Source of the DNA: Kaistella yonginensis
Lineage (GTDB): Bacteria; Bacteroidota; Bacteroidia; Flavobacteriales; Weeksellaceae
DNA: 63,407 bases
NCBI RefSeq assembly: GCF_030409525.1
Contig: NZ_JAUFQB010000057.1
Location: 1 to 63,407, forward strand
Reading direction: 5' to 3'
Shown: piece after piece, positions 1 through 7,825 of the stretch
How positions within the stretch are numbered: the first letter of the stretch is position 1
How the letters are laid out: each line of letters opens with the position of its first letter
Translations under genes and position numbers: made by a program
Notes under the pieces: generated by a model
What the model was told of the DNA's origin: nothing
The model's database searches: none
The model's input: the letters and a program-made list of their open reading frames with translations, nothing else

Positions 1-36
1 TTTAAAAATAGTAAAAAAGTTATTTCCGAAAATTTT

Positions 37-59
37 TTTTGAGCTTTAAGGGCTCAAAA
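37..59. terminator. Hairpin near left edge, terminator-like
   Basis: Perfect 8-base arms (TTTTGAGC and GCTCAAAA) around a 7-base loop, followed on the + strand by a short T run. It could end a transcript entering from the left or be part of a decayed element end. No gene can be assigned to it inside the window. Confidence 0.3.
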
Positions 60-81
60 TTTTTCAGAATAACTTTTCAAC

Positions 82-264
82 TTACACAGTTAGTGGGACA
101 CTACCAATGAATGATAAAAATAATTCCTCATTTAGTATTAAACCCGAAATATTACTTTCAAGATCTTGAATCGTTTTTTTCAAATCCCCTATCATTCCTT
201 TTAAATGAACGTGATCCGGCATCAAGGGTTTAAACTTTGGGGAAAACCTGATAGTATTTCGATA
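82..264 (-). pseudogene. Remnant of an unrecognised gene, possibly mobile-element derived
   Basis: A 60-codon open frame with no sensible start lies just downstream of the S24 regulator. Its translation has a short helical, coiled-coil-like stretch (LKGMIGDLKKTIQDLESN) and ends FIGSVPLTV. The DNA at its end (TTACACAGTTAGTGGGACAC) reminds me of the terminal sequence of IS256-like elements, but this is memory, not a match. I see no domain. It is probably the decayed end of a gene or insertion element; the rest of 1-271 holds only the hairpin at 37-59. Confidence 0.25.
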
Positions 265-271
265 TTAAATC

Positions 272-1048
272 TTAACCTTGCCTTGAAAGTTTATGATCAA
301 TCTTCTTAATATCTTGCTTTAATTCTAAAAATAAACCTCTAACATTTTGCCCTGAAAATTCTTCTGCATCAAATTCTTCAGTATTGATGCTGCACGCAAA
401 TTCCCAAATTTCTTTAATTTCAATCAAAGGTATTTTTAGGGGTTCATAAAAATTATTATCCGATTTCACACAAATGAAATTGCCTTCATGAAACTGAAAT
501 CTTTTATAAATAATCCCATCATTCATGGTGATAAAAACATAGGTTTTATCGGTTTTTAGATCGGCTAAATTTTCAACATATTTCCCAACAATGTAAGTTC
601 CGTCTTTATACGGCGGCATCGAATCTCCACTTGCAGGGAAGGCACGGTATTTTCCGTTTCTAAGAAATGGTAAAGAAATGGTTTGCAAACTTTCAATATA
701 ATCAGGATCGCTGTAACCATTCAAGTAACCCATCGAAGCTTTTTGCGGAATAATTTCAATTTGATTATTCCCGGAAATATCTACCGTTATCGGGACTAGA
801 ATACGATTATCAGGAAGATTGAGCATATCTTCCAAAGGATACTTTCTAAGATCTACCCCAACCAAAAGATCAATACTAATACTGTAATACTTTGAAATTC
901 GCATTAAAATTTCAATCGGTGGTTCGGAGCTTCCGTCCTCGTATTTTGCATATCGACCTCGTGTAATAAAAAGCGTGTCTGCAATTTTTTGTTGGGAGAA
1001 TTTTTGATTCGTTCTCAAAAAGCGCATGTTATCGGATAAAATTGACAT
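272..1048 (-). CDS. XRE / S24 (LexA-like) transcriptional repressor
   Basis: This 258-residue protein pairs an N-terminal helix-turn-helix (about residues 5-62, FSQQKIADTLFITRGRYAKY) with a C-terminal S24 peptidase fold (about 100-215). The serine nucleophile is S143 in ASGDSM and the general-base lysine is K182 in IIYKRF, as in LexA, UmuD and phage CI-type repressors. Where relatives usually have an Ala-Gly self-cleavage bond, this one reads SMGYLNG, so the scissile bond would be Met106-Gly107, and cleavage may be slow or altered. It is divergent from dinB and dnaE with 61 bases between them, so it probably represses itself and the mutagenesis genes and is inactivated on DNA damage through RecA. 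The family call is firm; the regulon is inferred from context. Confidence 0.88.
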   Translation of the reverse strand: MSILSDNMRFLRTNQKFSQQKIADTLFITRGRYAKYEDGSSEPPIEILMRISKYYSISIDLLVGVDLRKYPLEDMLNLPDNRILVPITVDISGNNQIEIIPQKASMGYLNGYSDPDYIESLQTISLPFLRNGKYRAFPASGDSMPPYKDGTYIVGKYVENLADLKTDKTYVFITMNDGIIYKRFQFHEGNFICVKSDNNFYEPLKIPLIEIKEIWEFACSINTEEFDAEEFSGQNVRGLFLELKQDIKKIDHKLSRQG

Positions 1049-1092
1049 TGTTATAATTTATAGCAACAAAGGTAATTAAATTTGATACAAAT
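1048..1092. promoter_or_regulatory. Candidate operators between the S24 repressor and dinB
   Basis: Two dyads sit in the 61-base divergent gap. 1080-1092 is a perfect palindrome, ATTTG-ATA-CAAAT. 1048-1066 is a near-perfect one (TTGTTATAA / TTATAGCAA type arms, one mismatch). Both overlap or flank the candidate promoters, as expected for operators of the adjacent repressor. That the repressor binds them is inference. Confidence 0.45.
1067..1074 (-). promoter_or_regulatory. -7 element for the S24 repressor gene
   Basis: On the minus strand it reads TACCTTTG, matching the Bacteroidota TAnnTTTG consensus, 18 bases before the start codon, giving a leader of about a dozen bases. A well-spaced TTG -33 element is not evident. 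Confidence 0.45.
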
Positions 1093-1097
1093 AGTGA

Positions 1098-1105
1098 TAG
1101 TTTTG
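1098..1105 (+). promoter_or_regulatory. -7 element for dinB-dnaE
   Basis: TAGTTTTG matches TAnnTTTG and ends only four bases before the dinB ATG, so a transcript from it would start at or next to the start codon (leaderless or nearly so). It lies next to the 1080-1092 palindrome, so a bound repressor would block it. Confidence 0.4.
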
Positions 1106-1109
1106 TAAA

Positions 1110-2252
1110 ATGAATCGTGCAATTGTACATATGGATTTGGACACTTTTTTTGTTTCCTGCGAAAGATTTAAAAACTCCCAATTGGAGAAATTACCTGTCA
1201 TCATCGGAGGTGGAGACCGTGGTGTGGTAGCATCTTGCTCTTATGAAGCGAGATATTTTGGAGTTCGAAGTGCAATGCCCATTAAAATGGCATTAAGATT
1301 ATGCCCAGAAGCAAAAGTGATTAAAGGTGATATGGATCATTACTCCAATATGTCCCATTTGGTCACCGAGGTTATTCAGGAAAAAGTACCAGTATTGGAA
1401 AAAGCGAGCATTGATGAATTTTATTTGGACCTTTCGGGAATGGATCAGTTTTTTGGTTGCTACAAATGGACAAGCGAAATTGCTGATGCCGTAACAAAAA
1501 ATACAGGATTGCCCATAAGCTTTGCTTTATCAACGAATAAAACGGTTTCCAAGATCGGAACCGGAGAATCTAAACCGATCGGGAAATTTGAGATTAGAGA
1601 ACAGAATATTCAATCTTTCTTAAATCCATTATCGGTAAAAAAAATTCCTATGGTTGGGGCTAAAACCTTTGAACTCTTTTCAAGATTGGGTATCAAAACG
1701 ATTCAAACGCTTTCTGAAATACCTGTTGAGGTATTGCAGCAACTGATTGGAAAAAACGGAAGTGTACTTTGGGAGAAAGCTCATGGAATTGATGAATCGC
1801 TTGTTATTCCCTACTCCGAAAGAAAGTCAATCTCTAAAGAAAATACCTTTTCAGAAGATACGATTGATGTTCAGAATATCAGAAGTTTTTTATCTGGAAT
1901 GGTAGAACAGTTGGCTTTTCAGTTAAGAACAGAAAAATGGCTGACTTCAACGATTGTTGTGAAAATTAGGTATTCGAATTTTGATACGGAGACTAAGCAG
2001 TGCAGAATTCCTTATACATCGGCGGATCACACATTGCTCAGGTATGTTTTAGAACTTTTCAAAAAAGTATATACCAGACGAATGAGAATTCGATTGATTG
2101 GGGTAAAATTCACCAGTTTGGTACACGGCTGTCATCAGATGAATCTTTTTGAAGATACAGAAGAGTTGATTTCGTTGTATCAAACAATGGATAAAATTAA
2201 AAACCGATTTGGTACTGCAAGCGTAGGAAGAGCATCTGGTTTATTAAAATAG
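1110..2252 (+). CDS. dinB: Y-family DNA polymerase (Pol IV / ImuB-like)
   Basis: A 380-residue translesion polymerase of usual length. The catalytic acidic residues are visible: D9 in HMDLDTFF and D102-E103 in KASIDEFYLDLSG; F14 is the likely steric gate against ribonucleotides. A helix-hairpin-helix region follows (IPMVGAKTFELF), then the little-finger domain, and QMNLF at 343-347 matches the beta-clamp binding motif. dnaE starts 7 bases after its stop, so the two are co-transcribed. Together they resemble the ImuB-DnaE2 mutasome, but no imuA is seen. Because the catalytic residues are intact, this is an active-looking Pol IV rather than an inactive ImuB scaffold. Confidence 0.9.
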   Translation: MNRAIVHMDLDTFFVSCERFKNSQLEKLPVIIGGGDRGVVASCSYEARYFGVRSAMPIKMALRLCPEAKVIKGDMDHYSNMSHLVTEVIQEKVPVLEKASIDEFYLDLSGMDQFFGCYKWTSEIADAVTKNTGLPISFALSTNKTVSKIGTGESKPIGKFEIREQNIQSFLNPLSVKKIPMVGAKTFELFSRLGIKTIQTLSEIPVEVLQQLIGKNGSVLWEKAHGIDESLVIPYSERKSISKENTFSEDTIDVQNIRSFLSGMVEQLAFQLRTEKWLTSTIVVKIRYSNFDTETKQCRIPYTSADHTLLRYVLELFKKVYTRRMRIRLIGVKFTSLVHGCHQMNLFEDTEELISLYQTMDKIKNRFGTASVGRASGLLK

Positions 2253-2259
2253 TTGGAGT

Positions 2260-5200
2260 ATGTTTTTGAATTGCCATTCCTATCACAGCCTTCGATATGG
2301 GACTATTTCTGTTGAAAATTTGGTTCAACAGGCGCTTGATTATCATGTCAAAACCTTGGCTTTGACGGATATTAATACGGTTACGGGGATTTATGATTTT
2401 TATAAATTATGTACTGCAAATAACATTAAGCCCATCGTTGGCGCTGAAATTCGGGTTGAAAATGAGTTGTATTATATCTGTTTAGCAAAGAATCAAAAAG
2501 GGATTGCAGAAATCAACAGGCTTTTAACGGCATCCAATTGTGATGGAATTTCAATTCCTAAAGCAAATCCCGAGTTTGAAAACACGTTTGTTATTTATCC
2601 TTTGCAGAATATTCCTGAAAAATTATTGAATCATGAATTTATAGGAATCAGACAAGATGAATTAAACCTGTTGATACAACCTCAACTGAAAACATGGGTT
2701 CACAAGATGGTTATTCTACATCCTGTTACTTTTAAAACTGATGAAGAATATGAATTGCATCAAATTTTAAGAGCAATAGACTCTAACACGCTCATCACCA
2801 AACTTTCAGAGGGTGATTATTGTAAAGAAAGCGAAACATTTGTGAACAAAAAGCAGCTTTTAGAAAAATACAAATATCATCCACAGATTATTGCGAATAC
2901 CAAATTCGTGGTCAATGAATGCAATTTTGATTTTGATTTTTCGACCCCTAAAAACAAGAAGCATTTCACCGACAGTAAGGAAAATGATTCTAAACTCTTG
3001 CGCCAATTAGCTTATGAAGGACTGAGCAAAAGATATTCAGCAGATCATCTTCAAGCGAAAGCAAGAATAGAAAAAGAATTAGCGGTGATTGAACAATTGA
3101 ATTTTTGCGCCTATTTTCTGATTACTTGGGATATTGTTCAATATAGCAATCGTATGGGATTTATGCACGTGGGACGAGGAAGCGGCGCGAACTCCATTGT
3201 CAGTTACTGCATCGGAATTACGGATATCTGTCCCTTGGAACTGGATTTATATTTTGAAAGGTTTTTAAATCTTAATCGGAAAACACCGCCTGATTTTGAC
3301 GTCGATTGGAGCTGGCAAAACAGAGATGCAATTTTAGAATACATTTTCAATAAATATGGAAAAGATCATGTAGCATTCTGCGGAACGAATGTGGAGTTTA
3401 AGTACAAATCTATTTTTCGGGAGGTCGGGAAAGCATTTGGACTGCCAAAAGAAGAACTGGATGTACTGACCAAAAAGCCGATGGATCAACATGATGATAA
3501 TTCGGTATTCAGATCGGTTCATCAATATGGGAAACTTTTAGAAAAATATCCGAACCAAAGAAGTATGCATTCTTGTGGAATCTTAATCTCTGAGGAACCC
3601 ATCACCAATTATTCAGGGTTGGAAATGCCGCCCAAAGGTTTTCCGATTGTACAGTTCGATATGCATACGGCTGAGGAAATCGGTTTGGAAAAATTCGATA
3701 TTCTATCACAGAGAGGATTGGGTACCATCAAAGACACCGTAGAACTCATCAAAGAAAAAAGAGGAATTTGCATTGATATTAAAGACACTACGCTTTCAAA
3801 AGATGAAACAAAATGCAATGAATTTTTGAGCATCGGAAAAACCATTGGCTGTTTTTATATTGAAAGTCCTGCGATGCGAGGATTATTAAGACGATTAAAA
3901 TGCGATAATTATAAGGTTTTGGTAGCTGCTTCTTCCATCATTCGTCCTGGAGTAGCGCAAAGCGGAATGATGAAGGAATATATTTTCAGGCATAATAATC
4001 CCACCAAGTTTGAATATTTTCATGATGTATTTAAAAAAGAATTGGGGGAAACCTATGGCATTATGGTTTATCAGGAAGATGTAATTAAAATTGCGCTTCA
4101 TTTTGGTGGTTTATCTGCACCTGATGGTGATGTTTTAAGAAGAGCAATGAGTGGCAAAGGCAGATCACTATCGGCATTACAAAAAGTGAAAGATCATTTT
4201 TTTGAATCCTGCAAAGCACTCGGACATCCCGAACAATTATCAAAAGAGGTTTACCGTCAGATTGAATCTTTTGCAGGATATTCTTTTTGCAAAGCGCATT
4301 CGGCATCTTATGCCGTGGAAAGTTACCAGAGTTTGTATTTGAAGGTTTACTACCCTATTGAATTTATGGTTTGTGCCATTAATAATGGTGGCGGATTTTA
4401 CCGAACCGAAGTGTATGTTCACGAAGCAAAAATGTCGGGTGCGACGATTCATAATCCGTGCGTGAATTTCAGTGAATTCAAGACCACCGTTTATGGAACT
4501 GATCTGTATTTAGGATTAATGCACATCGAAAAAGTTGAAGGGAAATTGGCGGAATTAATTCCTGAAGAAAGAAAGGAAAATGGCGATTATAATTCTTTAG
4601 ACAATTTTGTAAAAAGAATTCCTATCGGTATTGAAACCTTACAGATTTTGATTTTCATCGGAGCATTTAGATTCACAGGAAAACAGAAACACGAATTGCT
4701 AATCGAAGCCCGATTTATTTTAGGAAAACATAAAGCAACTTTCAAACATCCCACGTTATTAGATGAACCACAGAAAAACTATCAACTCCCAAAAATAGAA
4801 AGAAATCCATTTGAAGATGCGTTTGATGAAATTGAGATCTTAGGATTCCCTGTTTCATTCAACCCTTTTGACCTCTTACAAACCCGATACAGAGGGAGCG
4901 TCATGGCTAAAGATTTAGCAAAATATCATAAGCGACAAGTGAAAATGTTGGCGTATCTGATTTCCAGAAAACATGTTCCCACAAAAAGAGGAACGATGTT
5001 TTTCGGAACCTGGATCGATGCCGAAGGTAAATATTTTGACACGGCTCATTTTCCGAATTGTTTGGAACAGTATCCTTTTCAAGGTGGTGGCTGTTATTTG
5101 TTGTTGGGAACGGTGGAAGTGGACTTCCATTTTCCAACAATCACCATTCATAAAATGGCAAAAATGCCTTTTATACCCGATCCCAGATATTCGATGGATA

Positions 5201-5322
5201 AAGAAAAATCTCTAGAAACTGCAAGAAACCTACAAGAAGACGTAAGTATGACGCATAGAAAACCTTATCCCCAAGAACATGAAATTGGATTGCCAAGAAA
5301 TAAGTTTTCTGTGCAGAATTAA
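2260..5322 (+). CDS. dnaE2: DNA polymerase III alpha subunit, error-prone DnaE2-like
   Basis: A 1020-residue C-family polymerase, shorter than a replicative DnaE. The N-terminal PHP domain keeps a histidine-rich start (NCHSYHSLRYG). The palm carries GRGSGANS and PPDFDVDW, with catalytic D345 and D347. The helix-hairpin-helix and OB-like region are in the C-terminal third. Its position behind dinB and divergent to an S24 repressor fits a damage-induced mutagenesis cassette; the replicative dnaE is expected elsewhere in the genome. Such cassettes commonly travel on plasmids and islands, which agrees with the mobile scars on both sides. Family certain, DnaE2 role inferred from size and neighbours. 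Confidence 0.85.
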   Translation: MFLNCHSYHSLRYGTISVENLVQQALDYHVKTLALTDINTVTGIYDFYKLCTANNIKPIVGAEIRVENELYYICLAKNQKGIAEINRLLTASNCDGISIPKANPEFENTFVIYPLQNIPEKLLNHEFIGIRQDELNLLIQPQLKTWVHKMVILHPVTFKTDEEYELHQILRAIDSNTLITKLSEGDYCKESETFVNKKQLLEKYKYHPQIIANTKFVVNECNFDFDFSTPKNKKHFTDSKENDSKLLRQLAYEGLSKRYSADHLQAKARIEKELAVIEQLNFCAYFLITWDIVQYSNRMGFMHVGRGSGANSIVSYCIGITDICPLELDLYFERFLNLNRKTPPDFDVDWSWQNRDAILEYIFNKYGKDHVAFCGTNVEFKYKSIFREVGKAFGLPKEELDVLTKKPMDQHDDNSVFRSVHQYGKLLEKYPNQRSMHSCGILISEEPITNYSGLEMPPKGFPIVQFDMHTAEEIGLEKFDILSQRGLGTIKDTVELIKEKRGICIDIKDTTLSKDETKCNEFLSIGKTIGCFYIESPAMRGLLRRLKCDNYKVLVAASSIIRPGVAQSGMMKEYIFRHNNPTKFEYFHDVFKKELGETYGIMVYQEDVIKIALHFGGLSAPDGDVLRRAMSGKGRSLSALQKVKDHFFESCKALGHPEQLSKEVYRQIESFAGYSFCKAHSASYAVESYQSLYLKVYYPIEFMVCAINNGGGFYRTEVYVHEAKMSGATIHNPCVNFSEFKTTVYGTDLYLGLMHIEKVEGKLAELIPEERKENGDYNSLDNFVKRIPIGIETLQILIFIGAFRFTGKQKHELLIEARFILGKHKATFKHPTLLDEPQKNYQLPKIERNPFEDAFDEIEILGFPVSFNPFDLLQTRYRGSVMAKDLAKYHKRQVKMLAYLISRKHVPTKRGTMFFGTWIDAEGKYFDTAHFPNCLEQYPFQGGGCYLLLGTVEVDFHFPTITIHKMAKMPFIPDPRYSMDKEKSLETARNLQEDVSMTHRKPYPQEHEIGLPRNKFSVQN

Positions 5323-5382
5323 AGAGACATGGCTTTCCAAATTCTTTGCAATTTTTTGGATGCTTTCTTTTATCAAAAAACA

Positions 5383-5549
5383 TCAACACTAACCAACTAC
5401 CTGAAAACTTGCTGTCACATTCTTTTTATCAACAAATTTTTTTTCAATAGTATCATGTCTTCGCTTAGTTTTTTGTCTAAGATTTTTGCATAATGCTGGG
5501 TGGTCTTAATACTTTTGTGACCAAGCATCTTGCTTACACTTTCAATGTA
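5383..5549 (-). pseudogene. C-terminal scar of a tyrosine recombinase gene
   Basis: By eye about 150 of 163 bases match the 3' end of the intact integrase at 11827-11990, in the same orientation. It covers the codons from IESVSKMLGHKS through the catalytic tyrosine to the stop. One base is missing in the poly-T (poly-A on the coding strand), so the frame is broken. Upstream it is joined abruptly to an unrelated gene start at about 5549. It is therefore the trace of a second, related element whose integrase has been deleted. Confidence 0.85.
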
Positions 5550-5709
5550 AGCTCAACTTGAAAGGATGACAATGATATGGGTTGTAATGATAAGCGGGAA
5601 TGTAACCTGCTGCTTTTCCTGATTTTTCCCAACGGATGTAAAATACTTCTTCGCGACCTTGAAATAGGGTATGAAACGAGTTGATGTTGTCAGAAATAGA
5701 TTCATTCAT
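5542..5709 (-). pseudogene. N-terminal fragment of a TOTE-type archaeo-eukaryotic primase
   Basis: From an ATG at 5709, 19 bases downstream of the qatD stop, 55 codons run into a stop created by the junction with the integrase scar. The translation contains LFQGREEVFYIRWEKSGKAA followed by GYIPAYHYNPYHCH. I recognise this as the opening of the primase domain found in TOTE conflict systems (usually LFxGREDVxAxRWE), where a much longer primase-helicase-nuclease protein would follow. Only the beginning survives. It may still be transcribed as the last, useless cistron of the qat operon. The family call is from memory of the motif. Confidence 0.55.
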
Positions 5710-5727
5710 ATTAAAAAAGCACCTTGT

Positions 5728-6459
5728 TTATTTTAAACGCTTAATAATATTCTGAAAATTTGACCAAATTATTTTTTTTACTTCATCACTACTTATCATC
5801 CATTCTTCAGCTAGAAAGGTAATGACAGGTTGTATTTGGCCAGGCTGGATAGGTAATTCATTTTCAGAAATGAATGGACCATCAGTTTCTGTCAAAATAA
5901 ATTCTTTAGGAATTTTTGATATAATCTTCTTACCTGATATAGATTTTACCATTGCAGGATTAATAGAAAAAAAATAACCAGCTTCTACAATAGCATCAAT
6001 CAAATTTAGCCCACCGGAATACCAATGGAAAATTGCGGACTGTATATTGTTTTTTACTAAAAGCTCTAAAACTTCTTTCTCCGCTTTTCTGGAATGAATA
6101 CTTAAGACTTTTTTTTGTCCAGAAACTACATTTAGTATTTTTGAAAAAGTATCTATTTGAATTTCTTTTGTAGTAATACCCCCTTTGGAGAAGTCTAAAC
6201 CAATTTCACCAATGTATGATGTTTTATTAATGTTCTTTAGAAATAAATTGAATTCCTTTTTGTGTGAATCTGCCATTAAGGGATGCATTCCTAAAGCTAA
6301 TCTTATTTTTTTCAATGATTGAAAATGAGCATATCCCATTTCGAAATGGCTTGGAAGATTAGTCATTGCTAATACCGATATATCAGCTTTTACGCAATCC
6401 TGTAATTTTTTTTTTGGATTCTGGTATAGATCTATATGGCAGTGTGTATCAATAATCAT
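5728..6459 (-). CDS. qatD: QatD, TatD-like metal-dependent nuclease of the Qat defence system
   Basis: A 243-residue TatD-family hydrolase. The metal ligands are all visible: H6 and H8 (DTHCH), E85 (GEIGLDF), H122 (SIHSRK), H145 (IFHWYSGG) and D193 (TETDGPF). It starts inside the last codon of qatC (ATGA overlap of 4 bases), which shows translational coupling. A separate housekeeping tatD lies at 34091-34852, so this copy is the defence-specialised one. In Qat systems the TatD-like protein is required for protection against phage; its substrate is not known to me. It is the last intact gene of the operon. Confidence 0.9.
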   Translation of the reverse strand: MIIDTHCHIDLYQNPKKKLQDCVKADISVLAMTNLPSHFEMGYAHFQSLKKIRLALGMHPLMADSHKKEFNLFLKNINKTSYIGEIGLDFSKGGITTKEIQIDTFSKILNVVSGQKKVLSIHSRKAEKEVLELLVKNNIQSAIFHWYSGGLNLIDAIVEAGYFFSINPAMVKSISGKKIISKIPKEFILTETDGPFISENELPIQPGQIQPVITFLAEEWMISSDEVKKIIWSNFQNIIKRLK

Positions 6460-7823
6460 CTTATCCCTAACTCAGATTTTACAAATCTATTTCCTTTTTC
6501 TCTAAATAATTCTAAAACTTCTTCTCTAGACCTTAATACCATATTTGCATATTGTTCAAGATTATCAATCTCAATATTTCCATTCACCAACAAATCTCTT
6601 TTCATTTTTTCCAATGAAATATTTCTTTTTAGATAGCTGATTAATGCGGGTAAATCTTTACTATAATTTCGTGAATTGGCTTTAGTAATAAAATTACCAT
6701 AGTGGTTTTCATTATCTAATCCTGCTTTATTTAACGCTGATCTTCTATAAATACAGGGCATACATATTCCACACTCTTGAATGCCAGTCTTTACTTGCCA
6801 ATTTTGCTTTCTGCCTCTTTTGCCGCAAGAAACCGAATCTTGAAAAACGCCTTGTATAAATGTTTGGTTAGTACATTCAATAAACATTTCCCCTTTTGTC
6901 TTAAAAGTATAAGGATTATGTATTATAGTAGATAACCCCAATTCAGTAAGCAGTTCTTGAGTATTTTTTAAAACATAAGGATGGGTCGTTCTGGTACTCA
7001 AAGAACTAACTCTTGATGGGGTCAATGGATAATTGATTGAAATTGTTCCATTCTCAGGAATTATTAATTCATCAATCGGAGATAGATAACACCCTAATCC
7101 AATGAAAAATAGCGAGCGGCTACGATAATTGTTTTCTATCGTTACTCTGTTGCCGTCAGTATCTTTTCTTGACAATGCCAATTTTGACTGTACCCAATAT
7201 GTTTTATTCGGATATTGAGTTATTAAATGTCTCAGTAACTTTGTTTGGTCTCCATTCGGACCCGGTGATTTAGAATCAAAATGAGAAACTAAAAGTATTT
7301 TTTCATTATTTCTAAGCTTTTCTAATTCATCAATTACACCGATTAAAGAATCTAATCCGCCTGAGAACAAACTTACAGATTTTATTGAATCCATTTCATA
7401 GGTTGGTGGGATTTTTCTTCTTCTTGATAAAGGGCGCGGATAATAAAGCGAATCTTGTGTGTTTTGCCTAAAATTAACAATCCAATTATCTCCCGTTAAG
7501 AAATCTAATATTTGTTTCAATTTTTCTTCTTTTCCATTCCAAACAGATAGATTATTTACAGGAAGTTCTATTTCTATGTCTCTTGTCCAACCATCATTTG
7601 AATAAATAGCCCTACTAAGTAAGTTGTCAATACCGTACACTATTGCTGATATAAGAAAGAAATCAAATTTCACAGATGTGAAATCATTTGTAAAATCAAA
7701 AACTCTTTCATATTGTAAAAAAGACAATGGTACTTTTCTTTCTATTCCGTTATCTGTATAACAAAGTTTCAAATCTGAAAACTTGCCATAATCTGCATCA
7801 TCAATGATTATTTTTACTCTCAT
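6456..7823 (-). CDS. qatC: QatC, QueC-like PP-loop enzyme of the Qat defence system
   Basis: A 455-residue protein with a QueC (7-cyano-7-deazaguanine synthase) core. The ATP-pyrophosphatase PP-loop is SGGLDS at 154-159, and the zinc site is formed by C333 and C351-x2-C354-x2-C357. About 150 residues precede the PP-loop, an extension that housekeeping QueC (about 220 residues) lacks. No other queuosine-pathway gene is nearby, so a role in tRNA modification is unlikely. QueC-like enzymes in defence operons are thought to attach a deazaguanine-type base to a partner protein; the likely partner here is QatB, whose stop is 2 bases upstream. Family and operon assignment firm; the reaction is inferred. 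Confidence 0.9.
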   Translation of the reverse strand: MRVKIIIDDADYGKFSDLKLCYTDNGIERKVPLSFLQYERVFDFTNDFTSVKFDFFLISAIVYGIDNLLSRAIYSNDGWTRDIEIELPVNNLSVWNGKEEKLKQILDFLTGDNWIVNFRQNTQDSLYYPRPLSRRRKIPPTYEMDSIKSVSLFSGGLDSLIGVIDELEKLRNNEKILLVSHFDSKSPGPNGDQTKLLRHLITQYPNKTYWVQSKLALSRKDTDGNRVTIENNYRSRSLFFIGLGCYLSPIDELIIPENGTISINYPLTPSRVSSLSTRTTHPYVLKNTQELLTELGLSTIIHNPYTFKTKGEMFIECTNQTFIQGVFQDSVSCGKRGRKQNWQVKTGIQECGICMPCIYRRSALNKAGLDNENHYGNFITKANSRNYSKDLPALISYLKRNISLEKMKRDLLVNGNIEIDNLEQYANMVLRSREEVLELFREKGNRFVKSELGIR

Positions 7824-7825
7824 AA

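Noticed and set aside
213-219. GATCCGG identical to the tRNA-Asp 3' end, as a left att site
   Set aside because: Only seven bases match and similarity stops on both sides; such a match is expected by chance in 13 kb.
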